Shown here: piece by piece, positions 33,522-41,020 of the stretch | Position numbering within the stretch: position 1 is the stretch's first letter | Layout of the letters: each line of letters opens with the position of its first letter | DNA from: an uncultured Ilyobacter sp. | GTDB lineage: Bacteria; Fusobacteriota; Fusobacteriia; Fusobacteriales; Fusobacteriaceae | DNA length: 64,000 bases | Assembly (NCBI RefSeq): GCF_963663625.1 | Contig: NZ_OY760438.1 | Coordinates: forward strand, 558,001 to 622,000 | Reading direction: 5' to 3' | Notes under the pieces: model-generated | Seen by the model: only the letters and a program-made list of their open reading frames with translations | The model's database searches: none | What the model was told of the DNA's origin: nothing | Position numbers and translations under genes: made by a program

Positions 33522-34220
33522 CTAAAGCACTTCTTCCAGTTTTATCTTCCCTAAATATATAGCTTTCCCGACTATGGCCCCATAAATATCAGCTTTTCTT
33601 AAGACGTCTATATCTTTTGGGGTACTAACACCTCCAGAGGCGATTACATCGACCCCTAGTTTATTGATTTTTACATAGGCATCAAAGTTTGGTCCAGCCA
33701 TCATCCCGTCTTTTGATATATCTGTATAGATTATTGTTTTAACTCCAGTTTCTTTTAGGGATTTGCACAGATCAAAGGCGTTTACGTTGCTTTCTTCCAC
33801 CCATCCCTTTGTAGCTGCCTTTCCGTTTTTCTCATCTACAGATACAGCTATTTTTTCTCCATATTTTTTTACCAGTTTTTTCAAGAGCTCGGGATTTTCA
33901 ATTGCTGCAGTTCCTAGAATAATTCTGTCTATTCCCATATCCAAAAGCATTTCAGCAGTTTCAAGAGTTCTGATTCCACCTCCGAGTTGAAGTTTCACAT
34001 TTACGATCTCTCTTATTTTTTTTATAACATCAAGGTTTTTATTTTCACCGTCTTTTGCTCCGTCTAGATCCACAAGATGTATCCATTCTGCACCTTTGTC
34101 TTCAAAACCTTTTGCTACTTCCCAAGGTTTGTCAGAAAAGACATCTACCCTGTTGAAGTCCCCCTTGCTAAGTCTTACTGCCTTTCCGTCTTTTAGATCT
34201 ATTGCCGGAAAAATTATCAT
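33522..34220 (-). CDS. hisA: ProFAR isomerase
   Basis: A 232-residue TIM barrel, the paralogue of HisF. It opens ProFAR to PRFAR. The N-terminus [16 protein letters not shown] has the catalytic aspartate; [29 protein letters not shown] and [13 protein letters not shown] are the phosphate-binding loops. Its start overlaps the hisH stop by four bases. Confidence 0.94.
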   Translation of the reverse strand: MIIFPAIDLKDGKAVRLSKGDFNRVDVFSDKPWEVAKGFEDKGAEWIHLVDLDGAKDGENKNLDVIKKIREIVNVKLQLGGGIRTLETAEMLLDMGIDRIILGTAAIENPELLKKLVKKYGEKIAVSVDEKNGKAATKGWVEESNVNAFDLCKSLKETGVKTIIYTDISKDGMMAGPNFDAYVKINKLGVDVIASGGVSTPKDIDVLRKADIYGAIVGKAIYLGKIKLEEVL

Positions 34221-34831
34221 TTCACCATCTCCCCAAATGCTTTTAATAGTTTTAACCCTGTGCTGCTGCTTTTCTCCGGATGAAATTGCATCCCCATTAT
34301 ATTCCCATGTCCAACGACCCCAGGTACCTCTATACCATACTCGCTAGACGCTAGGAGGTCCTCATCCTCTCCATTAGCAAAATAACTGTGTACATAGTAT
34401 ACAAATTCATCCTCTTCCAAATATTTAAAAAGTAGAGAATCCTTATTTATATTGAGTCTGTTCCATCCCATGTGAGGTATTTTTAAATCTTTAGATATAT
34501 GAGATTTAAAAGAGATTACTTCCCCTTTTAACAACCCTAGTCCATCATACTCTCCGTCTTCAAAACTCTTTTCGTATAAGAGTTGCATACCGAGACAGAT
34601 TCCAAGTAAAGGCTTACCTTCTGAAACACATTTTTTTATTAGGGGAATGAGTCCGGTATTTTCTAGACTTTTTATGGCATCTCTAAAGGCTCCAACTCCA
34701 GGAAGGAGGATACCGTCAGCATTTTTTATTATCTCAGGATCGGAAGTCAGGACATTTTCAATTTCAAGTTTATTTAAAGCACTCATGACAGAGTGAATAT
34801 TTCCTACACCGTAATCTATAATTGCGATCAT
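34217..34831 (-). CDS. hisH: Imidazole glycerol phosphate synthase, glutaminase subunit
   Basis: A class I glutamine amidotransferase of 204 residues. The nucleophile cysteine is in PLLGICLGMQLLYE. The catalytic His and Glu are in MQFHPEKSS near the C-terminus. It channels ammonia to HisF. One base separates it from hisB, and it overlaps hisA. Confidence 0.94.
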   Translation of the reverse strand: MIAIIDYGVGNIHSVMSALNKLEIENVLTSDPEIIKNADGILLPGVGAFRDAIKSLENTGLIPLIKKCVSEGKPLLGICLGMQLLYEKSFEDGEYDGLGLLKGEVISFKSHISKDLKIPHMGWNRLNINKDSLLFKYLEEDEFVYYVHSYFANGEDEDLLASSEYGIEVPGVVGHGNIMGMQFHPEKSSSTGLKLLKAFGEMVK

Positions 34832-34832
34832 C

Positions 34833-35417
34833 TTATATCACTCCTTTTGTAGAAGGGATCTCCCCTATAATTCTCTCATCTATAGTCACAGCTTGGTCAA
34901 GGGCTCTAGCCACACCTTTGAATATACTTTCTATTATATGGTGGGTATTCTCTCCGTGGATAATCTTTATATGAAGAGTTACCCCTGCATTTCTCACAAA
35001 TCCCCAGAAGAACTCCTTTACCATCTCGCTCTCCATGTCTCCAACTCTCTTGTCAGGAATTGGGTCCATGTGAAGGTATGCCCTTCCGCTTATGTCTACT
35101 GCGCTGAGAGTCAGAGTCTCATCCATGGGAAGATAGAAGCTTCCATATCTTTTTATCCCCTTCATATCCCCTAGAGCATCTTTGAAAGCCTTACCCAGGG
35201 CTATTCCTGCATCCTCTACAGAGTGATGACAGTCGATATAGGTATCGCCCTCTACCTTTAGCTTTATATCAAAGAGTCCGTGTCTTGTAAAAAGCTCCAT
35301 CATGTGGTCAAAGAATCCTACACCTGTTGAGATGTCGTATTTTCCAGTTCCGTCAAGATTTAGCTCTAGCGCGATGTTGGTTTCCTTTGTGTTTCTAATT
35401 ACCTGACCTGTTCTCAC
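34833..35417 (-). CDS. hisB: Imidazoleglycerol-phosphate dehydratase
   Basis: A monofunctional IGPD of 194 residues; the phosphatase half found in enteric HisB is absent, so histidinol phosphatase must be encoded elsewhere. Metal-binding signatures are FDHMMELFTRHG, DCHHSVEDAGIALG and GENTHHIIESIFKG. It lies between hisC and hisH with gaps of one to two bases. Confidence 0.94.
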   Translation of the reverse strand: MRTGQVIRNTKETNIALELNLDGTGKYDISTGVGFFDHMMELFTRHGLFDIKLKVEGDTYIDCHHSVEDAGIALGKAFKDALGDMKGIKRYGSFYLPMDETLTLSAVDISGRAYLHMDPIPDKRVGDMESEMVKEFFWGFVRNAGVTLHIKIIHGENTHHIIESIFKGVARALDQAVTIDERIIGEIPSTKGVI

Positions 35418-35419
35418 AG

Positions 35420-36469
35420 TTACACCCCCATGATCTGATCTATATTTTTTACAAGTTTTTCCATCTCTTCCCTTGTACCTATGGAAATTCTAAGGTAGCT
35501 GTCTATGAGAGGTTTTTTAAAGTATCTTACGAGAACCTTTCTAGCTTTCAGTTCTTTATAAATGTTTTCAGCATTGTCTACCTTTGCAAATATAAAGTTT
35601 GCAGTGGATGGAAGCACCTCTATACCTCTTTTTTCCAATTCTTTCACTGTCCACTCTCTGTTTTTTATAATCTCACAGCATGTATACTCAAAATATTCCC
35701 TGTCCCTTATAGCAGCTTCCCCTGCCACCTGTGCCAGCCTGTCTAATGGATAGGAGTTGAAGGAATCCTTTACTCTTACGAGACCCTCTATGAGTTCCCT
35801 ATCTCCTATTGCAAATCCCACTCTCATACCTGCAAGAGATCTAGATTTTGAGAAGGTCTGCACAATTAGAAGGTTTTTATATTTGCCTATGAGTTCTATG
35901 GCAGATTTTCCACCGAAATCCACATAGGCTTCATCTACCACCACGAGGTTATCCGGATTTTTTTTCAGGATCTCCTCTATTACAGAGAGTTCCACCCCTA
36001 TACCTGTGGGAGCATTTGGATTTGGGAATATTATGTTTCCGTTTAGAGCCAGATAATCCTCCGTTTCCATTTGGAATTTATAATTCAGCGAGATAGGCTG
36101 ATATTCTATTTCGTAAAGTCCACAGTATACAGGGTAGAAGCTGTATGTTATATTTGGAAAGTATAGTTTTTTGTCTTTGAAAAAAGCCATGAATACATGA
36201 GCTAATACCTCGTCAGATCCATTTCCTACAAATACATTTTCAGATTCTATATTATAAAAATCCGCTATGGCGTCTTTTAATTCTGTGCTCTCAGGGTCTG
36301 GATATTTTTTTAGCTGAGTCCCCACAGCATTTTGTATACTTTCTATTACCCTAGGAGAGGGTGGAAACGGGTTTTCATTTGTATTTAGCTTCACTATATC
36401 AGTTTCATTGAGCTGTTCTCCAGGTACATAGGGAGTCAGACTCTTAGTAATATTACTCCAAAATTTCAT
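35420..36469 (-). CDS. hisC: Histidinol-phosphate aminotransferase
   Basis: A PLP enzyme of 349 residues. The Schiff-base lysine is in QTFSKSRSLAGMRVGFA. The N-terminus has NTNENPFPPSP, and the PLP contacts include VGNGSDEVL, FPNPNAPTGIGV and VVDEAYVDF. It follows hisD by two bases and precedes hisB by two. Confidence 0.94.
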   Translation of the reverse strand: MKFWSNITKSLTPYVPGEQLNETDIVKLNTNENPFPPSPRVIESIQNAVGTQLKKYPDPESTELKDAIADFYNIESENVFVGNGSDEVLAHVFMAFFKDKKLYFPNITYSFYPVYCGLYEIEYQPISLNYKFQMETEDYLALNGNIIFPNPNAPTGIGVELSVIEEILKKNPDNLVVVDEAYVDFGGKSAIELIGKYKNLLIVQTFSKSRSLAGMRVGFAIGDRELIEGLVRVKDSFNSYPLDRLAQVAGEAAIRDREYFEYTCCEIIKNREWTVKELEKRGIEVLPSTANFIFAKVDNAENIYKELKARKVLVRYFKKPLIDSYLRISIGTREEMEKLVKNIDQIMGV

Positions 36470-36471
36470 AA

Positions 36472-37755
36472 TTACTCCTCCTCAAATCTGATTCTTATAG
36501 AGTTGCTGTGAGCTGTGAGTCCTTCACTGTCTGAGATCTCTAGCACCGTATCCTTTACTTCTCTAAGGGCATCTTTAGAATAATAGATTACCGAGGTTTT
36601 CTTTATGAAATCATCCACCGATAGGGGAGACGAGAATTTTGAGGTCCCGTTTGTAGGAAGTGTGTGATTAGGTCCCGCATAATAGTCTCCTAAAGGCTCA
36701 GGAGTATTTTCCCCAACAAATATTGCCCCGGCATTTTTGATGGAGTTTACATAAAGAAAAGGTTCGGCAACCATTAGCTCTAAGTGCTCTGTGGCGATGT
36801 CATTTGCCATGTCTATAGCCTCATCTAGGTCCTTTGTTATTATGATTCTACCGTAATTTTCGAGGGATTTTTCAGCTATCTCTTTCTTAGAGAGCTGAGC
36901 TAGCTGTATGTCCACCTCTTTAGATACTGCTTCTGCCAGTTTTTCACTAGGAGTTACAAGTATAGATGAAGCCAGTTCATCGTGTTCTGCCTGAGATAGG
37001 AGGTCGGCTGCGATATATTTTGGATTGGCGGTGTCGTCTGCTATTATGAGTATTTCACTGGGACCTGCTATCATGTCAATATCGACTATTCCATAGACCT
37101 GCTTCTTGGCAAGAGCCACATAAATATTCCCTGGTCCAGTTATCTTATACACCTTTGGCACAGTCTCTGTACCGTATGCCAGAGCAGCCACCCCCTGGGC
37201 TCCTCCTATTTTAAAAATTCTGTCCACTCCGGCTATTCTTGCAGCCACCAGGATATTATCCATAATCTCCCCTGATTTTCCGGGAGGAGTTATCATGGTT
37301 AACTCCTGCACTCCAGCTACCTTTGCAGGAATGGCGTTCATAAGTACAGTAGAAGGATATGGAGATTTTCCTCCTGGGACATAGATTCCCACCTTTTCTA
37401 TGGGATTTATCAGCTGACCCGTAATTCTTCCTTTTACCGCATTATCCATAAATGAATTTCTTTTTTGTTTTTCGTGAAATTTTTTGATACTCTCTCCTGC
37501 CTCTGTCAGTGCCTTTTTTAGAGATTCAGGTGTTCTTTCCCATGCTCTTTCTATCTCCTCCTCAGTGACTTCCATTTTTTCAAGTTTTGCACCGTCAAAT
37601 TTTGCAGTATACCCAAGTACTGCACTGTCTCCGTTTTCTTTTACGTTTTTTACTATTTCTTCCACAGTGACGTTTATATCCTTGTAGTCGAGATCACCCC
37701 TTGAGAGTATTTCTGCCTTTATAGCATCGTACTCCGAACTTCTGAGTATTTTCAT
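36472..37755 (-). CDS. hisD: Histidinol dehydrogenase
   Basis: A 427-residue zinc enzyme that makes the last two oxidations to histidine. Signatures are YVPGGKSPYPSTVLM, GGAQGVAALAYGTE, KITGPGNIYVALAK and MIAGPSEILII. The active-site glutamate-histidine pair is in DIATEHLELMV, and GPNHTLPTNGTSKF is present. Its start overlaps the hisG stop by one base. Confidence 0.94.
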   Translation of the reverse strand: MKILRSSEYDAIKAEILSRGDLDYKDINVTVEEIVKNVKENGDSAVLGYTAKFDGAKLEKMEVTEEEIERAWERTPESLKKALTEAGESIKKFHEKQKRNSFMDNAVKGRITGQLINPIEKVGIYVPGGKSPYPSTVLMNAIPAKVAGVQELTMITPPGKSGEIMDNILVAARIAGVDRIFKIGGAQGVAALAYGTETVPKVYKITGPGNIYVALAKKQVYGIVDIDMIAGPSEILIIADDTANPKYIAADLLSQAEHDELASSILVTPSEKLAEAVSKEVDIQLAQLSKKEIAEKSLENYGRIIITKDLDEAIDMANDIATEHLELMVAEPFLYVNSIKNAGAIFVGENTPEPLGDYYAGPNHTLPTNGTSKFSSPLSVDDFIKKTSVIYYSKDALREVKDTVLEISDSEGLTAHSNSIRIRFEEE

Positions 37756-38372
37756 TAAAGTTCCCCCTTTATATCCCCTAGTACTTTCTCTATAGTTTCA
37801 TTTTTAAACTTATAGCTGACCTTGTTCACTATCACCCTAGCACTTATATCTTCTAGCTTTTCGATTATTTCTAGATTGTTTTCTTTTAATGTGGCACCTG
37901 TTTCTACTATATCAACGATGGCATCAGAAAGCCCTACAATTGGAGCTAGTTCCACAGAGCCGTTTAGTTTTATAAGTTCCACTTTTCTTTCTATCTTCTC
38001 AAAATGCTTTCTCGAATAGTTGATATACTTTGTAGCTATTTTCATAGTTCTGTTGCTGCTCTTCCAACCCTTTGGAGCTGCAATGGCAAAATAACATTTT
38101 CCAAAACCAAGATCGAGCATATCATAGACATCTGCGTCACTTTCTAGCAGTACATCTACTCCGGCGACCCCTATATCTGCGATACCCTTTTCTACGTATA
38201 CAGGAACGTCGCTGGGCTTAACCCAAAAATATCTAACCTTATTTTCCTCACTGGTAAACACAAGTTTCCTATTTTCCTCTTCTAGCTCCCTGCACGAATA
38301 CCCTATTTTTTTCAAAAGTTCATATGACTTTTTTCCTAATCTGCCTTTAGGCAGAGCGATATTTATGTACAT
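37755..38372 (-). CDS. hisG: ATP phosphoribosyltransferase, short form
   Basis: A 205-residue catalytic subunit of the short HisG type: INIALPKGRLGKKSYELL at the N-terminus, DIGVAGVDVLLE, and VELAPIVGLSDAIVDIVETG, the PRPP-binding part. It lacks the C-terminal regulatory domain, so it needs HisZ, whose gene is directly upstream (12-base gap). This is the committed, feedback-controlled step. Confidence 0.94.
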   Translation of the reverse strand: MYINIALPKGRLGKKSYELLKKIGYSCRELEEENRKLVFTSEENKVRYFWVKPSDVPVYVEKGIADIGVAGVDVLLESDADVYDMLDLGFGKCYFAIAAPKGWKSSNRTMKIATKYINYSRKHFEKIERKVELIKLNGSVELAPIVGLSDAIVDIVETGATLKENNLEIIEKLEDISARVIVNKVSYKFKNETIEKVLGDIKGEL

Positions 38373-38384
38373 AATTTTCCTCCC

Positions 38385-39476
38385 CTAGAAATACTGAATA
38401 ACTGAATATTTTTCTTTTAGATCTTCAGGGGATTCACTTCTATCCTCTGACAGCACTCTTACTGTTTTACCGTGTTTTCTCATCTCTCTGGCTTTTTCCA
38501 TGGCTTCAAATCCGCTATCGAGATCAGTGTAAAGAAATAGGTAGTCGATCTTTGTACCCTCTCTTTTTATATAGTCAAAATAGTTGTCTATCTCTACACA
38601 AAATCCAAGGGCAGATGCATCCTTTCTGAATCTTTTAACTAGTGTATCGTATCTTCCACCGCTTAATACAGGTTTTCTGATTTCTGAGATATATCCTTTG
38701 AATATCAGTCCGTTGTAATAATGCAGAGCCACACTGATCGAAAAATCTACCTTTATCCTGTCCTGGGGATATTTCTTGTTGAGAGCCTTTAGAATCATCT
38801 CTAGGTCTTCTAGTATTTTCTTTTGTTTTTCAGTTACAGCCATATTATAGAGGCTCTCTTTTTCTTTTTCAAAGTTTCCGAAGAAAAGATTCAGCTTGAT
38901 CACCTGAGATATTTTTTCCTGGTCAACTTCCATTTTTTTTAGGTAGTTTTCTAGGTCACTACTTTTTCTATAAAGATATTCTAGTATTTGATTTCTGACC
39001 TCTTGATCTTCTGATATAGAATTTACCATCTCTTTTATGAACTCAGTGTGAGAGATACAGAGAATATAGTTTTCGTCAAGTTTTTCAAGTGTCTGTACTG
39101 CAAGGTCTAGGACTTCCACGTCAGATAGGATATTTTCCCCCCCGAGATATTCTATTCCCACCTGCTTTCTTTCTCCAAACTCAAGTCCATTTTTATCTGT
39201 ACGGAACACGCTGTCATTATAGTAAAATTTTCCCCTGTTTGCCTGTGTGTCAGAGAAATATTTTACTACAGGCAGAGTCATATCCGGCCTGAGCACATAG
39301 AGATCACCCTTTGGATTGATTATTTTTAAAAGATTTCCCTCACTTATAATATCCTTGTTTTCAAAGTACGTTTCATACTTTTCAAAGGCATTTAGCCTTA
39401 TTTTGTCGTATCCGTATGATTCAAAGACTTTTTCAAGGTCCAGTACGAATTCCTCTTCTTTTCTGTAATTTTTCAT
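38385..39476 (-). CDS. hisZ: ATP phosphoribosyltransferase regulatory subunit (HisRS paralogue)
   Basis: A 363-residue relative of histidyl-tRNA synthetase without aminoacylation function. Class II signatures are LRPDMTLPVVKYFSD, YYNDSVFRTDK and the HisA-like LSGGRYDTLVKRF. It forms an octamer with the short HisG and mediates histidine feedback. The start is the ATG after AGGGGGGAA; the longer 13-residue reading would start within the attenuator terminator. It is the first full gene after the his leader. Confidence 0.88.
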   Translation of the reverse strand: MKNYRKEEEFVLDLEKVFESYGYDKIRLNAFEKYETYFENKDIISEGNLLKIINPKGDLYVLRPDMTLPVVKYFSDTQANRGKFYYNDSVFRTDKNGLEFGERKQVGIEYLGGENILSDVEVLDLAVQTLEKLDENYILCISHTEFIKEMVNSISEDQEVRNQILEYLYRKSSDLENYLKKMEVDQEKISQVIKLNLFFGNFEKEKESLYNMAVTEKQKKILEDLEMILKALNKKYPQDRIKVDFSISVALHYYNGLIFKGYISEIRKPVLSGGRYDTLVKRFRKDASALGFCVEIDNYFDYIKREGTKIDYLFLYTDLDSGFEAMEKAREMRKHGKTVRVLSEDRSESPEDLKEKYSVIQYF

Positions 39477-39486
39477 ATTCCCCCCT

Positions 39487-39522
39487 AAAAAAAATACCCG
39501 GATACACTTTGGCATCCGGGTA
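39487..39522 (-). terminator. his attenuator terminator
   Basis: On the minus strand TACCCGGAT and ATCCGGGTA form a nine-base-pair stem with a run of eight T residues after it, right before hisZ. An upstream segment, ATCTGGG, can pair with the CCCGGAT arm, giving an antiterminator. Confidence 0.85.
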
Positions 39523-39628
39523 CTCTTAAAAAATTCTTAGTTTCAAGAAATGTTTCATCATCCCAGATACAGACCTTAGATTTTCGTTGCACGAAACAGG
39601 TCTGTATCTTAAAAGATTACAAACCTCG

Positions 39629-39676
39629 TCAGCAGTGATGATGGTGGTGGAAAACTGTAAAAGTTTTTCTAAACAT
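39629..39676 (-). CDS. hisL: His operon leader peptide
   Basis: A 15-residue peptide, MFRKTFTVFHHHHHC, with five consecutive histidine codons just before its end. AGGAGG stands eight bases before the ATG. It lies about 30 bases after the predicted transcription start and about 105 bases before the attenuator terminator. Stalling at the histidine run when charged tRNA-His is scarce would favour the antiterminator. The run cannot reasonably be chance in this position. Confidence 0.85.
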   Translation of the reverse strand: MFRKTFTVFHHHHHC

Positions 39677-39714
39677 TTCTATTCCTCCTAAGATATTATG
39701 AATAAGTTTTGTGT

Positions 39715-39743
39715 ATTATATCACCATTGAATAATCTTGTAAA
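39715..39743 (-). promoter_or_regulatory. his operon promoter
   Basis: On the minus strand TTTACA (39743-39738), a 17-base spacer and a perfect TATAAT (39720-39715). Transcription would start near 39707, about 30 bases before the leader peptide start. Confidence 0.75.
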
Positions 39744-39928
39744 CCCGTTTTTTAGTAGAATACTGAAACTGGTCTGACATGCAGCAGTGAAAATTCAGAA
39801 TCTACTAAGGATTTTTAATGTTTTTTTCCTCGTGTAGGATATATTAGCAAATGGTGTATAAGTAATTTAAGTTAATATTTATCAATAACCTAAAACAATG
39901 ACTTTCTGAAAAGAAGAGAGGTGTAAAA

Positions 39929-40969
39929 ATGTCAAAATTTATAGCTGGATTGATTTTGATATTATCAATTAATTTTTTCATGTACTTCTATGTGATTTTA
40001 AGGATAGCTTCATATTTTAATGTTAAAAATAAAGTTTTCCTCTCTATACTGGCTTTTATTATATCTATTATGATAATACCTGCTACGATTTTCATCGGGA
40101 AAAATAATAATCTTTGGACTCAGTTGTTTTATAAAATCTCCGGGATTTTTATGGGTGTTTTTTTTATCACCTTCGTATGCCTTGTGCTTTCAAGAGTACT
40201 GGGTTTGGTATCCAAAGTTCCAAGCAGAAATATTGAAATAGCAGCTTTTGGAGTGGCTTCTGTATTGATTATTTACTCTGTTCAAAATGCTAGAAACATA
40301 AGTGTGGAGTCCGTAAAAGTAGATGATTTCGGAGAAAAAATAAAAATTGTACAAATAAGCGATCTTCATCTGTCATCAGAATCATCCAACAGGCTTCCTG
40401 AGATAATAGGAAAAATCAACTCAATGAACCCAGATATAGTTCTCATAACGGGAGATATTGTTTCACAGGATACCCCTATAACAGGAAAAACCTTTCAGTC
40501 TCTAAAAGACTTAAATGCAAAATCCTACTTTGTAACTGGAAATCACGAATATTACATTGATCAAAATAAAATTTGTAAAATTATAGAAAATTCCGGGGTG
40601 AAAGTACTGAGAAATGAGGTGGATGTTTTCATGGGAGTTCAGATTGCAGGTTTGGAGTATCACTCCGATAAGAATATCTCTCATGCTATCTTGGAAGGGC
40701 TAAACTTTTCCAATGACAAACCGGTTCTGCTCATGAACCATCTGCCCTTTGACCACGGTGATGAAAGGATAAAATTGACAGTGAGTGGACATACCCATTA
40801 CGGTCAGATAGTTCCTTTCAACCTGCTGGTGAGGCTGACCACCAAATATACAAAAGGCTTGTACAAGTTAGAAAAAGGGTACCTGTATGTTTCACCAGGA
40901 ACCGGAACATGGGGTCCTCCCATGAGACTTGGATCTAAAAATGAGATTACCCTGTATGATTTAAGGTAA
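39929..40969 (+). CDS. Membrane-anchored metallophosphoesterase
   Basis: A 346-residue protein. About four hydrophobic helices fill residues 1-120. The calcineurin-like phosphoesterase domain follows, with metal-binding motifs in order: VQISDLHLSS, LITGDIVS, VTGNHEYY, and TVSGHTHYGQI. This is the YkuE/YaeI-like plan, which in some bacteria acts on lipid or cell-wall phosphoesters. GAGAGGTG precedes the ATG. The mprF gene follows 51 bases later and may share its transcript, which would fit a role at the membrane surface. Confidence 0.85.
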   Translation: MSKFIAGLILILSINFFMYFYVILRIASYFNVKNKVFLSILAFIISIMIIPATIFIGKNNNLWTQLFYKISGIFMGVFFITFVCLVLSRVLGLVSKVPSRNIEIAAFGVASVLIIYSVQNARNISVESVKVDDFGEKIKIVQISDLHLSSESSNRLPEIIGKINSMNPDIVLITGDIVSQDTPITGKTFQSLKDLNAKSYFVTGNHEYYIDQNKICKIIENSGVKVLRNEVDVFMGVQIAGLEYHSDKNISHAILEGLNFSNDKPVLLMNHLPFDHGDERIKLTVSGHTHYGQIVPFNLLVRLTTKYTKGLYKLEKGYLYVSPGTGTWGPPMRLGSKNEITLYDLR

Positions 40970-41020
40970 AAGCTCGTATCAACAGGTATAGGTCAGCTAT
41001 TTTATCGGAGGGAGGATTTT

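Larger units (their letters stand above)
39476..39707 (-). promoter_or_regulatory. his operon leader with alternative hairpins
   Basis: After the leader peptide, the RNA can form a stem of AGATACAGACCT with AGGTCTGTATCT (39598-39609 with 39565-39576). The next bases, GGGATGATGAAACATTTC, can pair with the leader-peptide region: GATGATG with the histidine codons CATCATC, and AAACATTTC with GAAATGTTT around the start codon. ATCTGGG can pair with the 5' arm of the terminator. These exclusive pairings are the layout of translation-coupled attenuation: a ribosome stalled on histidine codons changes which stems form. Confidence 0.75.

Noticed and set aside
39476..39707. A T-box leader for the his operon
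   Set aside because: There is no T-box consensus (TGGnACCGCG-like) sequence; the five-histidine leader peptide explains the structures better.
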